From Laguncularia racemosa (taxonomy: Eukaryota > Streptophyta > Magnoliopsida > Myrtales > Combretaceae), in NCBI GenBank assembly GCA_037954665.1, contig JBBMOL010000012.1, positions 992,001 through 1,056,000 of the forward strand: DNA of 64,000 nt, given 5' to 3'. The notes under the pieces are model-generated. The model saw only the letters and a list, made by a program, of their open reading frames with translations. It was not told the origin of the DNA and made no database searches. Position 1 is the stretch's first letter; every line of letters starts with the position of its first letter. Shown here in pieces: positions 1 to 13,678 of this stretch. A program made the translations under genes and the position numbers.

Positions 1-3000
1 CATACCTGGTGCAGTTGATGCTGCTCTTCAGACCATTGCTAATGTCTCTGTATCTTCTAAGTTGCAAAATGCCTTGTTGAAGGCAGGTGTGTTGTGGTAA
101 GTCATCTTCATTTTTGTTTTGTTTCAAACATGATGACTGGATTTGCTCGACTCAAGATGTCACTGTTCAGTATCATTCGTGCTTATAACAGTAGTATGTA
201 TGAATAGTTATGGAAAATGAAGCATTATTTTGAAGTCTGAAATTTACTAAAATAGGGAAGTATTGACTGGAATATCACTGCTTCCTCAATGTATTAGGTG
301 TTCATTTTTCAAGCACTGGCCTGTGTGGCCTTACAGATGTCAAAATATGCCGTGGGATGTGGTTTCCATTGTGCTTGTTGTTTATCCTTTCATGAAAATA
401 TTACATGGTTGGATGGTTTTTTTTTTCAAAATTAAAATTTGGTTAAATAATTTACCCAAAAAAAATAGTGCATTCACACTCTTTCATGGCTTTTGGATAT
501 CCATCTAAAAGACCCCATCTAACAACTTGGTTTGCTCCAATCATCTCTTATTGATGTTTTGGCCGATATCGGTTGGGTTGGCCTAGGTTCTCTATGTGGA
601 ACAAAGAAAATTCGCTTGGATTATATGTCAAAATGTTCATTCATATGAGTTATTCAGAAGGTGGTGCATTGAGTTTCCTCAGGATTTTGATTACTGGCTC
701 ATCTGATTGTTTGAGGATTTGTTTCAGGTATCTCCTACCACTTCTGCTTCAGTATGACTCTACTGCAGAGGAATCTGATCCTAGCGAGTCACCCGGTGTT
801 GGTGCAAGTGTACAAATTGCCAAGAATTTGCATGCTGTCAGAGCATCACAGGCCCTCTCTAGGCTTAGTGGTTTGTCTGCTGATGAGAGTTCAACACCTT
901 ACAATCAGGATGCAGCTCTTTCTCTCAGGGCCTTACTAACTCCTAAACTGGCAAGCATGTTGAAGGATAATGTCCCCAAAGATCTGCTTTCCCGCTTGAA
1001 TACAAACTTGGAATCTCCAGAGGTATATCCTGCATTTGTGCACCTGTTTGTCAATGTGCAAAGCGATTGCAGGAGCATCTTATACTTGCTATAATGCTAG
1101 AGGGTAAATTTTTTTGCGATAATCATGTTCCAATTTGCTGAAGCATTAGCTTTCATGCCTGTATCTCATTGGCTGTACAATTAGTGCTTTAGTTGGTGGG
1201 GGTAATTGTAAGTGGTTAAAATTTCCAAATTTACCATTTAGTGCAGATAGATGACCCATGATTCGTTCCAAATTTCCTATATCTATTATTCAGGTATATT
1301 TGGTGTTTGTTTGGAACTCCTGTCGTGAGTGATGGGATTGCAGTGCAGAAGGTTATATGTATTGCTGAAATTTAATTGCTGAAGGCATCTCTCATATGTG
1401 TTGTACCAATGGCTTCTTGATCTTCTTGTTTCTTTTGTCTTTTATCTTTTATTTATTTATTTATTTTAAGGTTATTTTTCCTTAGTTTGGGCCCTTGTTT
1501 CCCCATCAACATTTTAGCTTCATTTAGGAAACATAATCAAAGCTATGCCCTTTATTTTGCAGATTATCTGGAACTCATCAACACGAGCAGAGTTGTTAAA
1601 GTATGTTGACCAGCAGCGTGCTTCTCAAGGTCCAGATGGTACATATGATGTGAAGGATTCACATACTTTTGCTTATACAGCCCTATCAAAGGAACTCTAT
1701 GTTGGCCAAGTCTACTTGAGAGTCTACAACAACCAACCAGAGTTTGAGATCAGTGAACCAGAAGCTTTCTGCATTGCTTTGATTGAGTATATATCGTATC
1801 TTGTACACAAGCAGCCATCATTAGATTCTGAAGTACAGGATTCTGCTGACCAAAGTGGTTCATCCACTGAGACACTTGATGAGACAGAAGTTGATGAGCA
1901 GCATACATCTGTTGAATCTTCAGTAGTAAATGATAGACAGGTGGCAGATAAGGAGTTTGATTTGGTCAAGAATCTTCGATTTGGATTGACTTCACTTCGG
2001 GTATCCATTTTTTACTTTTATCTCTAGTCATAAGCTGGTTTTATATGACTTAAGAGATGTAGCTGAGGTTCTCTTTTTTGCTTGAAATGCAGAACTTGCT
2101 GATAAGCAATCCTGGTTTGGCATCTGTTTTCTCTACAAAAGAAAAGCTCCTACCAATTTTTGAGTGCTTTTCTGCACCTGCTGCATCTGATAGTAACATT
2201 CCTCAGCTCTGTCTGAGTGTCTTGTCACTATTGACTACATATGCCCCTTGCCTGGAGGCTATGGTTGCAGATGGTTCCAGTCTCTTGCTTTTACTGCAAA
2301 TGCTCCACTCTGCCCCAAAATGTCGTGAAGGGGTTCTCCATGTTCTTTATGCATTGGCAAGCACACCAGAGCTTGCTTGGGCAGCTGCTAAACATGGTGG
2401 AGTAGTGTACATTCTTGAGCTTCTTTTGCCTAGACAAGGTGGTAATATTCTTGTTTGGTCCAATGTAAATCCTTCGTGCTATAATGTCATGCAGTTTTTG
2501 TTGATGTTTCCAAATGTTGTACTTGCAGAAGAAATTCCTCTACAGCAAAGGGCTGCAGCAGCCTCTTTATTGGGAAAGCTTCTTGGACAGCCAATGCATG
2601 GCCCTCGAGTTGCTATCACTCTAGGAAGATTTCTTCCAGATGGCTTGGTATCTATTATCAGGGATGGGCCAGGTGAGGCAGTTGTATCAGCGCTGGAGCA
2701 GACTACAGAGACTCCAGAACTGGTATGGACACCAGCAATGGCAACCTCATTATCTGCACAAATTGCGACCATGGCATCAGACCTTTATCGGGAGCAGATG
2801 AAAGGTCGTGTTGTTGATTGGGATGTGCCTGAGCAGGCATCTGGACAGCAAGAAATGAAGGATGAGCCACAGGTTGGTGATATTGACTTATATAGTTTTC
2901 TTCTGATTGTTCAGAGATACTGACATCCACCTTATTGTGCACAGGTTAGTGGCATATATGTGAGGCTATTTTTGAAAGATCCCAAGTTTCCACTCAGAAA

Positions 3001-4505
3001 TCCAAAGAGATTTTTGGAAGGATTGTTGGATCAGTATTTGTCATCAATTGCAGCCACACATTATGATACGCAAGCTGTTGATCCGGAGCTTCCCATGCTT
3101 CTATCTGCTGCTTTAGTTGCATTGTTGCGTGTTCATCCTGCACTGGCTGATCATGTTGGATATCTTGGATATGTGCCCAAGCTAGTTGCTGCAGTTGCCT
3201 ACGAGGGAAGGCGAGAAGCAATGTCCCAGTGGGGGTGAATAATGGCCACTACACAGACAAGTCTTATGAATCTGAGGATGGATCAACACAGCCAACTCAA
3301 ACTCCTCAGGAACGTGTCCGTCTTAGTTGCTTACGTGTTCTACATCAACTTGCAGCAAGTACTACATGCGCAGAAGCCATGGCAGCAACTAGTGTTGGGA
3401 CACCTCAGGTATCTGTTCAGCCTTTTTTCATTTGTAAAATTTGATTCAACTCTCTTGCTTATCTTGGCACTATTGTGAAGTCAAGGTCTACCTGCAATTA
3501 TGGATATTTACCTTGCCACTTCAGATTTTTTCACTTGTTATACATCCATCATTGATTTTGTTCTTTATTTATTATTTGCCTTTTGTTTTGTCTCTTGTTG
3601 TCTTAATTTTTAGTTAGGCGCAACGGTTGGCTCCTACTTTCTGACATATTTTATTATCATAATTTCTGTCCAGGTTGTCCCTCTTCTGATGAAAGCTATA
3701 GGATGGCAAGGCGGAAGCATATTAGCACTTGAGACATTAAAACGTGTTGTTGCTGCTGGAAATCGTGCTAGAGATGCACTTGTTGCACAGGGACTTAAGT
3801 AAGTGCTTTAACATTTGAATGAAAGTTATTCTCTCTATTTGCCTGTTGAATATCACATCCATTAAGTTTTTCCTGGTCCAGCTTGATTCTGCAGAAGAGA
3901 TAAGCAGCTGGGATATGATGTTGCCAAAATAATCTTCTAAACATGGCAAATTTGCATTTAGAGTTAGTTTGTTAGTTAGTTTTATGTGAAATGAAAACTT
4001 CGTGGATATTTTTCAGGCGTGTAGATGAACATGTTATAAATTGTTCCTGATCATAATAACATTTGCATTCACTATTTTCAGGGTCGGTCTTGTTGAAGTA
4101 CTACTTGGTCTTCTTGATTGGAGAGCTGGAGGCAGAAATGGGCTATGTGCACAGATGAAGTGGAATGAATCTGAAGCATCCATTGGCAGGGTACTCGCTG
4201 TTGAGGTCAGAGCACTTGTTGATTCTCCTCGTCCTTCTCTTCCCATCATTGATTCTCTTACACTAAAGCCTGAGTATTGTCTTCTTGCACTTGGGAAAAA
4301 ATGCACTAAAAGGACTCTGCTTTTACCGTTTCTCATTTCAAGGCTTATGTTTTTATTTCAGGATCTAAGTTTACTTGAAGGGGCCAAAATGGGATCTCTA
4401 TTACTATCCACTATAAGTACTGTTAAAGTTAGGTCATGAAATTAAAATAAATAAAAGAATCAATAGAAGAACCTAAGTTTTCTATACCTTTTCATTTCAG
4501 GACCC

Positions 4506-4537
<32 letters not shown>

Positions 4538-6771
4538 TTCATTTAGGACCTATGCTTTTATCTTCTTTTTTTTTTTTTTTAATTTGTCTGACTTTTAATG
4601 GCACTTGTAATGAATGGAGAATGAAGGAGACTTTTGACTAAATGAAAAGAATAAAATTAAAGGTCCTGAAATGAAATAAATCAAACAACAACAAAAGACT
4701 TAAGTTTTTCATACTAATCTACCTTGAGACCTGCATTTTTAATTTTTTCATTGTAGTGCCTATGTTTTTATTATTATTATTATTTTCATTTCAAGACGTG
4801 GCATTTAATGGCGTCCTAGAGGGTGGTGGAGACCTTATTTCAACTCATTTTTGAAAACTTGCATCCTAAAATGGAAAAAGAATGAAAATATAGGTTAAAA
4901 CTTAGATCCTTCTAATATATTTTCCCTTTGCAATCATGAGAGATCCATTTTGAAGTCATTCTTTTTAAGTGTCAATCAAGTGTGCTGTACCATCGTTAAG
5001 TTGAGTAGATGGCATCAATCCTACTGCTGATTAAATGCAGTGATTGTGCTGCACCTGTGCCATTTGATTTAAAAATATTCCTGCTGATTTTTCTGTTTTA
5101 CATTAGAAAATTATTCCTAAGGCATTTGTGATGTGAGTGGAGACTTTGGAACTTGTCTATGGGATAATGTTATGTTTTGATCTACATGCTTGATTTGGAT
5201 TTTGGTTTTATTTGCATTTTCTTGGCATCAGTTGATTGTCTCATATACTTCTACCTTCTTTAGGATGGTATTTTCCGCTGTTACGTGTTATTTCAATCTT
5301 TCCTCGTTTCTAATTTTCCATTTTATATTTTGATATATTAAATTTCCTACTTGTTTTTATCATTTCAAGTACCTCAATATTGCTTATGGTTGATGTGCTC
5401 ATCCAGGTTCTGCATGCATTTGCAACAGAAGGGGCCCATTGCACCAAAGTGCGCGACATATTGAATTCTTCAGAGGTAAGTGATAGGCACCTTTTTTTGC
5501 CTCCTCCCTGTCCCGTGTAGCAATTGTTCTGTCTATTTGATTTTGCAAGCTAGTCTGCGAGTGTATAAGAGCTGGGTTGAGATGGCACACTATTGACCTT
5601 GAGCTTCTGGCTCGAGGTGCCACTCAGAAGTTCGGGTTCAACTCAATCAAGCTTGTTTTGGTCCACTCTATTTGAACAGTATCTTCCCTTCTCACTAAAT
5701 TAAATCAATGCTTGAACTTAACTCAAAGCTTGACTAATACATAAGCTTGACTCAAGTTCAATTAAGCTTGCAAGCTCATAGAGCCAACCACAATAAAACT
5801 CAAGCTTGACTTGATAAACTTCTTGAGTATATAGAACTCAAGGTCAACTAGATTATTGTCGAATGGAAATCAAGCAATCGAGCCAAGTGCATGTATGAGT
5901 GATTTGACTCATCTACATTTTAAGTTGGTCCTTGTTGAAGAATATCCACTTTTAAGAGTTTTGGCAAGGTGAAATGGAGTGGTGTTCTTTGGTGCTTCTG
6001 ATATGGATGCATTGGGTACCTTAACACCTTGAGGAGAGTGGGGAAAATTTGCTATTCCTAGAATATTGTGATTATATTGTGCTGACTTGTTAAAATGCGT
6101 TACGTGACATATAATCTTTTACAATCAGTTTTCCATTTTCTCCACATATTTTTGTTCTAGAATTGAATTTTATATGTGACACATTAACAGTTAGCACATG
6201 TCACAGCATTCTTGACACAGTAAATTTTCATCTAATGAGAACCATCAATATATGCAAGTTCTACTAATGGTGTTTAGATGTCCAGTTGACATATTTATTT
6301 GTAGTTTGCGAATTATGGTTTTCACTAACATCCGGAAGTAAAAGCTGGACACATGGTGATGCATAATGAAGTTTGATTGTTGCTATTTTTACCTGGATTA
6401 TTAAGGAGCATAGGAGATAACTTTTCCTGGATTCTTAACTAAGAGTTTCATGATACTACACAGCACTAGCAATCGCTCTTTAATCATGAGATAATTTCTT
6501 CAAGCTTCTCTTTGCTTGATGAGTGACTGCTTTGTTTTCATTCATTTCTTAGGTTTGGAGCGCTTACAAAGACCAGAAGCATGATCTTTTCCTCCCGTCA
6601 AATGCTCAATCTGCTGCAGCTGGAGTTGCAGGTCTAATTGAGCATTCATCTTCATCCAGACTCACCTATGCTCTCACAGCACCTCCACAACCATCTACAC
6701 AAGGAAAACCACCCGCTTCAGCTGCACCTTCAACCGACAACAGTGTAAAGCAAGATTTCTCTTACAGTTGA
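1..6771 (+). CDS. GRV2: GRV2/KAM2 (RME-8-type J-domain protein), 3' part of gene
   Basis: C-terminal ~870 residues of the plant RME-8 homologue, a large peripheral endosomal protein with a J domain, needed for late-endosome/vacuole trafficking and shoot gravitropism. Exons by GT/AG and frame: <1-96, 728-1022, 1563-2000, 2093-2872, 2945-3408, 3674-3798, 4082-4205, 5407-5475, 6553-6771 (TGA 6769-6771). The J domain must lie upstream of the window. Exon 1563 opens with an IWN-type repeat (IIWNSSTRAELLKYV). Later exons carry the conserved armadillo-like C-terminus: TPQERVRLSCLRVLHQLAAS, then VGLVEVLLGLLDWRAGG and VWSAYKDQKHDLFLP, then a low-complexity Pro/Ser/Ala tail. Oddity: in exon 2945-3408 the frame breaks at 3221-3235. 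It hits TGA at 3236-3238, while the conserved continuation (VNNGHYTDKSYES) is in another frame. This is either a real lesion or a base error. Identity rests on remembered family sequence. Confidence 0.93.
4505..4537. repeat. (TC)n(TA)n microsatellite in a GRV2 intron
   Basis: A compound dinucleotide run, CT repeats followed by TA repeats, lies within the long intron 4206-5406. That intron otherwise holds AT-rich sequence and poly-T runs. Confidence 0.85.
5630..5900. repeat. Dispersed AAGCTTGA-rich repeat in last GRV2 intron
   Basis: The intron 5476-6552 contains repeated AAGCTTGAC / CTCAAGCTTG words and a segment reading CTTGATAAACTTCTTGAG. A similar segment (CTTGATAAACTACTCTAA) lies at about 9750. 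The two places look like diverged members of one short non-coding interspersed repeat family. A tRNA-like stretch (GGTTCAACTC near 5635) sits at its left edge, so a SINE origin is possible but unproven. Confidence 0.4.
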
Positions 6772-8334
6772 AGAAAGAAGGGAAGTTAATATGTATACCT
6801 GAAGTCTCCCCGTAGTGTACAGTTTTTTTCTTTTTCCTTTCTTTTTTATAATTTTCAATTCCCCATCTCAGGGGCTCGGCTTGGCATCTCCACTCGAAGT
6901 GATTGAATGGAAAGCTATTCATTGTTCATTTGTACATAGGTAATTAGAGATTTTGTATATTGGGTTTTTTCCTTTTTACCCATTCCTTACATAAATAGTT
7001 AAGCTGATTTGTATATACTTTTTCAATCATATTTGGTAGAATCATTTCTTTGTATCTTGAAAAGTACGATTTAGTTTTTACTCAATACAATATATACTGA
7101 TAATGACGTGTAAATGTTTGCCTTTGGCATGAGTTATAGTTTCACCAAGGTAATCTGCGAGGTTTGTCTCAGTGGTTAAAAGCACCATTGATTTTCTATG
7201 GGAATCACTTGAGCTGGCTAACTTGCTCCTCCATATTGTAAATATTTACAGTAGTTGAACAATTCTAACGTGTTGATGAGTACAAAACGTATTTGATTAT
7301 CAGTCGAGTTATTTAATGTGCGTTCAAAATTGAGATACAGAAGTTTTTCGAATGAAGAGCCAGTACTATCTGATTAATACAAATCGGGCTGACGCAAGTT
7401 TTTTACGTTAGATCCACTGCATTTGGATTCCATGATTTAAACTGGTCCATGAAATTATGGACTAAAGCCTCAATTACAGATGCCAAAATAGTCATCTTTA
7501 CAAATAATATGATTTAAATAATTCAAAGAAGAGGGTGGAAGCTAGAAGAAAGAAAAAGAAGACAAGATTCCTTGGATTTAAACGTTAAAGACCAACGGTT
7601 ATATTATTTTTCAAGGGATATGGAGTCAAGTGAAGTCCAAATTTACACGACACGAAAGAATCTGCAAGCCCAAACTGTGATGATTCTGTGATCTGTAAGT
7701 ATTATTTTTCTGGATGTCAAATGTAGTTGCCACTTGTCATGGAAGCAATCCAGCTGCCGCTCACTCTAATTGCCTGAAACTCTCTAGCTTACATATTTCA
7801 TTCTCAAAGTAGGGTGGAAACCGATTTGATTGTTGCCTGTTGGAGCATGATTGATATGCCCCCAATACATACATAATATGTACGTACGTGAGAGAGAGGC
7901 ATACACACACACATGTTCATGAATTTATCATACTCATAACATTAAATCGATAGGAGTTAACACTAGTAAAACTTCACAAAATTTTCTTTTTTCTTGAAAA
8001 GGATAGGATAATCTGTCATCGACACTATTCTAGCAAGACTCTTTTAAATGGGTGCCTTGAAAAAATTTTAAAAGAAAAATTTTGCATGGATATATATGTA
8101 AAGTTAATATCACAACCTTCTGATATGAAAATTGAAACTTATAGTTTATAGTTTGATGTAGGTTTTATATATACTATCAATATTACTTGACAATATGTAA
8201 AAAAAGTAAATATAAAAGTATGAAATATTTGCTTAAGAAAGGTTGAGGTATACCTATAAAATGGTAATATACAGTTGTCTAAATCAAAGTCTTCACAGAC
8301 AACGTGTAGAACTTGTGAAGATATAAAATCTATT

Positions 8335-8425
8335 CAATGTGACTTGAACCAATTGGCAACAGAACAACCTTGTAACACAAGGTCCTTTCTAGTTGAACTA
8401 ACACCAATCTAACCACTACACGTTT
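8335..8425 (-). repeat. Candidate tRNA-derived SINE head
   Basis: On the - strand a box A-like TGTAGTGGTTAGA (8408-8420) is followed about 60 bases later by a box B-like GGTTCAAGTCAC (8339-8350). This is the order and rough spacing of an internal pol III promoter in plant SINEs. No clover-leaf tRNA can be folded by eye, and the 3' tail and target-site duplication were not resolved. Confidence 0.35.
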
Positions 8426-9469
8426 ATCCAAATCTTTGAGTTTCTTTCTAAACCATGGGATGAAAGATATTCAATGAGAAGCCACATTAAGGTGGTCTCA
8501 TAGTTCACTTGATTCTGTAACATCCAACCGTTTGGAATTAATGCAACTATAAATATATTGGAAGTTCTCAGGAGTATTTATTTTGTGGACATATCTTTCA
8601 TGGATATATAGTTCTACTGCCACCTCAATTATTTAGGTCTACTGTTAATGGTCACATCCGCTTGTTGCTTAAGATTTTAACTCGTTTGATTGTACTTGTG
8701 TGAAAGCACTTCGTGCATTATTATAGAAAAAACAATTGGTTTATTTGGTTGGTAGTTGCTTGCTTTTAATTATTGGCATACCCTTTCGATCATGAAAGGT
8801 TAGAGGTGTGTTTCTTTAGATCTTGTGGTACTTGAGAGAGAGAGACAATTAATATAAATCAAGGATCGGAGAGATTAAAAAACATGTGGAGAGATAAATA
8901 TTAATGAAACATAATTCATGATATAGTATAATAATGAGATAAGATCTATATAGTTAATCCTATATAATGAGAATAAAGTTAGTAGGATTACATAGTTATT
9001 TTACTATATGACTTCTTTTACAAATCATTAATCATAATGACATATTACAGTGTAGAAATTGTAATAAACTGAATACAGGAAATCCACCAAAGTAGACATG
9101 TTTGGTCATCCAGTTGAAAGTCTTACTATTTGTCAAGTCAGTGGCTGGCGCATATAGAATCTGAACGCTCATTTGTGCCTAGGTGTCTCTAGTGAAAGAC
9201 GTGTTTGACTATGAGTTTTAGCAAAATTTTACATAATAGTCAAATAAGCATATTGAAAAGAAATCTAGAAAGGATTGATTCACGTCTCTATCAGCAATAC
9301 ATGAAATGAAGTTTTTGGACAGTCCTTAAATTGTTGAAAATCATAGTAATTTGATTATGGATGCATATCATAAAAAGTGTGTCTATTTGGGGGAAGAAAA
9401 AGAAAAGAAGAAGAAGAAAATAAAAGTGTTTTCATATTTATTATGGTTTTAGCAAACTTATAAGTTGAG

Positions 9470-9850
9470 TAAGATCAGTTCATTCAAACTCAAAATAAAT
9501 TTAATTTACCTTTTAACTCAAGCCCCACTTAAAGTATTATTCAATGAGATCCGGTTTGTTCATCAAAATCATTTAAGTTTGGTTAATTTTAAAAGTTACG
9601 TTAGTTTTAATTAATTTTATATCAAAATGCAAAGTAGATTGGAATGAAATAAAATTTGTTACATATTATCTAATTACCTTGATTTGCTTCGTGAACACAC
9701 AAGCCAAATAGTTTATGAAACTCTAACTTAGCTTGATAAACTACTCTAATATATTGAGTTCAGGCTCATTCATAAACTATTAAAGTCACTTTGAGCCACT
9801 TAAATCAAACCTAAGTAACTTAGAAGTCAACTTGGTTCATTTACAACTAT
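9470..9850. repeat. Second copy of the dispersed AAGCTTGA-type repeat
   Basis: Contains a run of short words (GTTTATGAAACTC, CTTGATAAACTACTC, GAGTTCAGGCTC, TTGAGCCACTTAAATC) resembling the segment in the last GRV2 intron (about 5640-5900). The match is diverged and judged by eye. No coding potential is visible. Confidence 0.35.
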
Positions 9851-12514
9851 TGACTTTAAAAATGACCACAAAAGAAATAATTTCCTTTTAGAGGAAAAAC
9901 AAAAAGAAGAAGAAAGAAACAAATCCGTGTTCCCTCTCTTCTTTTTGACTTTAATCAAATTTTATAAAAAGTGACAAGCAAAGTAAAATTTTGTAGGGTA
10001 TCAAGTTAGCCCTTCTTTAATCATTGGGATGCCTCAGGTTTATTATCTTAAATTTTATTAGTTTTTTCAACTTTATACTTAAATAAAATTAGCTGGGTTA
10101 AGGTTAGCATGAAAATTTTGAATTAGGTGTATGATTTGAAATTCAAAGTTAAAGTGTAAAATTAAAAAAAAAAAAAAAAACTCAAGTAGTAAATATGACA
10201 TTATTCCTCAATTGTTGTATTTATTCAAATGAATTTAATTTTTATTTTGCTAAGAGCAAATTATCATGTAATTTATATAAGTTTGAATGGAAATACAAGT
10301 CGTCTATACTATTAATAGTGGAAAAGATCTCCTATCCTTTTCGGACTCCTGAATTTCTTTGGCAATATTTATCTTACCCCTTATATTACGATAAAAAAAA
10401 AAGAAAAAAATTCCTTTTTCTTCACTATGAGTCTTGCTTTTTTATTCAGTGGAGACGTTAGAATAAATTATTTTTTGAAATTTCTTTCTCTATTTTCCAT
10501 AATAAATATAAATTTAAAAGCAAAAGAAAAAAGAAAAACAAAGGAAATTACACTATATTTAGACATAGAAGAAATTTGTATTTATGGTTTTAAATACACA
10601 TATTGCGTGTACAAGGTCGGGTAATAGCAAGATTTGTGCAAGTTGGCTGTTTCTGTGCTTTGTTATATCGTGTGAATGATTAATCTCTATATCCAAATCA
10701 TAACCATACAAATCGAAAGATGATCATGACTCGTGTCTCACTTCTTGATTGTCAAAATTGCAAATTAACACATACGATTTTACAAAGTTAGGATTTAATA
10801 AGATTTTTCCTAATTTCAGTTGTAAATTTGTGGTGAAATTGTAAGTTTAGGTTTATGATTACATAAGCTCACAATCTTACCAATCTTATATGATTCTACA
10901 AGTCTAGTAAACTAACAATTTCTCTATATATTTATTATTTTGATTTTGTATATAGAATATCAAAGCTAAGAAAAAGAACTGGACTCCTACCATTTGAAAC
11001 AAGCTTATAAAATCATGAGTAAAATCACACTATATTTACTTTTTTAGTTTAAATTGATTAATCTACCAATTTTACTATTGAAGACTTCTTACTCGTTGAT
11101 GATTGGATACTTGAGGAAGAAAAATAGAAAATATATGTAATTCATTGAATGGGAATTGAATGGGTATCTTTTCAAGTATAAGGAGTAAGGAAAAAGATAA
11201 AAGTGATATTGTGGAGAAAATTGGTGAAAATATAGATTTAAAGAGTTATGAGAGTATGATACAATATAATTTGAAGATTCATGACATTCTTGCTCTAGAA
11301 TTAGAAAATATGGATAATATTAGTAGTATCGATTACTACTTTGGCAATGATAAATATGATGAGATGATGATAGTAGGGATAACAATTGTTGACATGATTT
11401 ATAACACAACACTATTAGGAACATGATTGTAAAGAGAACACAAGGCACAACACGAAGATATGATTATGATATGAATATACATGGTTATACCATAACTTAA
11501 TTATTCATCATTTTTATTCAATTTTATACATTTTTAGCATCGATGTGAATTGGACACAACTTGAAAACACAGGCATAACCCACTAACATGAATTGCCACC
11601 CAAAAAGAGTAATTTGATGACAATAAGGCAATTGATGATTAATAATTTTTTTTAATTAGTTTTGTATTTTATCATAATTATTTATGTTGTAATGTAATTT
11701 ATAATGGTAGTGATGATTATACTTCAATTATTAGACATAATGACTTATGTTTGATTATTTGCATTATAACTTATGTTAACATCAAAATTTATGTTAAGTT
11801 TCTTTTTTTTTATTTTAATTATATATCTTAAAAATTTCATTACTATTTTAAGTATATTAATAGTTTTTGAAAGCTACTTATATTCTATAGATCCTTTGGT
11901 AATTATAGGTAAAATTGCAAGTTTAATATTCGTAATCTTAATATTTTAGATTAGAAATCAATTATTGTGTTAAAACTTGATGTAATACTTATTATTTTTA
12001 TTCACGAAGTATCTGTTTATTAATGTAAATAGTGATTGAGTAATGAGAGTTGAGAAATCATGTGCTTTTTAGGAAATAAGTTTAGGAAATATAATATTTA
12101 TTTATTAAAAAAGAAAATTTCATCTTTTTTTCTTAAACTAAGCATATTTTAATTCATAGGAATTTATTAAAATTTTAATTTTATAAGAAAGTACATGTAT
12201 ACTTATAACTCTCATATCTGTTGTATTTTATATTGATTAAAACCATTATCAAAACTAGGAGTGAACACGACTTGGTTAGTTAGATTAAGTCTCCAAATTA
12301 ACCACTAAAAAAAATCACTTTGAATCAAATCACACAATTTGCTTTAGGAATTTTTTCGAATCAAATCACAAAATACTACCAATTTCTTTTAATAATAACA
12401 TATATTAGTACCATGTAAGAGGTTAATAAAATTAATATTTATACAATTAAAGGATTTTGAAGGTATCTTTGCTACTAATTATGTTTACAAAACTTTATCA
12501 AAAGATAATTATAT

Positions 12515-12650
12515 TCATAAAGCTGGTCATAAAGGTCAAAAGTCCAATAATCTATGGTATATATATACTTTGTAACTTTGTGGCAGAACGTTAAGTTCGA
12601 TTCCCTCTTGTCGCTATAATTAAAAAAAAATGTTATACATATATAGTTTA
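12515..12650 (+). repeat. tRNA-like/SINE-like remnant with A-rich tail
   Basis: AAGCTGGTCATAAAGGTCAA (box A-like region) is followed by a box B-like AAGTTCGATTCCCTCTTG at 12592-12609 and a poly-A run. The equivalent place in copy B (about 17078-17130) keeps a better box A-like CTGGTCATGGTGGTTAAAAG but has lost box B. Weak evidence; no clover-leaf was verified. Confidence 0.28.
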
Positions 12651-13678
12651 AATAAGTATAAAATTAATTTCACTTAAGTAAACAATATAATAGGGGAACT
12701 TTTTTAATTATAAATAAAATATTATGTTATTTTTAAAATAGTTTAATTAGGTTTTTTATTTAGTTTGGATTGACAAATTTTTTAAACCAAATTTAAAAAG
12801 AAAAAAAAGAAAAGAAAAACCATACTTTTAATTTAGTCGGATTCGATTTTACTATTTGTACATGAAACAGTTTTTTTTTTTTAAAAAAAAAAAAGGGAAA
12901 GACAAAAGACCAACCACAAAGCCTAATTTTTCCAATTAACAAAACATTGGAAGGCACTACTTTTTATCGCCGTCTTAGTTGAAAATACACGTGGATCAAT
13001 CCTGTTATTGATATGCCTTTATAAAATTAGAGGGACAAAGCCGGAGGTAAAAGGAAAATTTTTTAGTCCTATTTATTATTTTAATAAAATCGATTTAATT
13101 TTAATTTTATTGTTTAGTTATATATATTAAATTTTTATAATTAATTATTATTAAATTTTATTATTAATATATAAAATAATAATAAAATTAAATATTCCAA
13201 CTGTTCTACTAAAAACACTAATGAATCATGAATTTTTCTAAATGTTGTTGTTAGATATTGCCTTTTAAGTTTTAATTATAAAAATAAATAAATAAAGAAG
13301 ATTTGGTTTCTGTCTTGTCTCTGACGGGCCTCAACCTAGTTACTCTATGCAAATTAAAGATAGTAGGAAATTGCAATTACAAATTCAACCTTAGTTAAAG
13401 GCTTTTTGATATGGAAACATCTAGACATGCCTTTCCTTTCTTTTAATTTTTAATTTGACACTCCTTTTATTATTCACTCTTTACCTCGAATTTACCTCTT
13501 TAACTTTATAACGCCCCAAAACTTAGGTACGTTACGACCGGCTCAATTACTATTATTTTTTAAATACTCTCATTCATGTACTCCTAATGATAATTATAAA
13601 TTATCTACTACATAACAGAGAATAATGAAAATTTTCATTCTCAATAATAAATCATCAACATTCTTCTCAAATTAAATA

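Larger units (their letters stand above)
6772..11339. other. GRV2 3' flank and AT-rich intergenic spacer
   Basis: The first few hundred bases after the GRV2 stop are presumably 3' UTR, but no single clear poly-A signal stands out. Beyond about 7100 I see no gene: no long conserved ORF and no splice-consistent exon series. Contents are AT-rich DNA, a TACATACA/GTACGTACG patch near 7870, a candidate SINE at 8335-8425 and the dispersed repeat at 9470-9850. Confidence 0.6.

Noticed and set aside
7158..7230. TCTCAGTGGTTAAAAGC, resembling a tRNA box A
   Set aside because: No box B at the right distance and no clover-leaf; not called as tRNA or SINE.
11160..11426. 88-codon + strand ORF near the left edge of duplication copy A
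   Set aside because: No family recognised; the equivalent part of copy B is not open; composition matches the surrounding AT-rich DNA.
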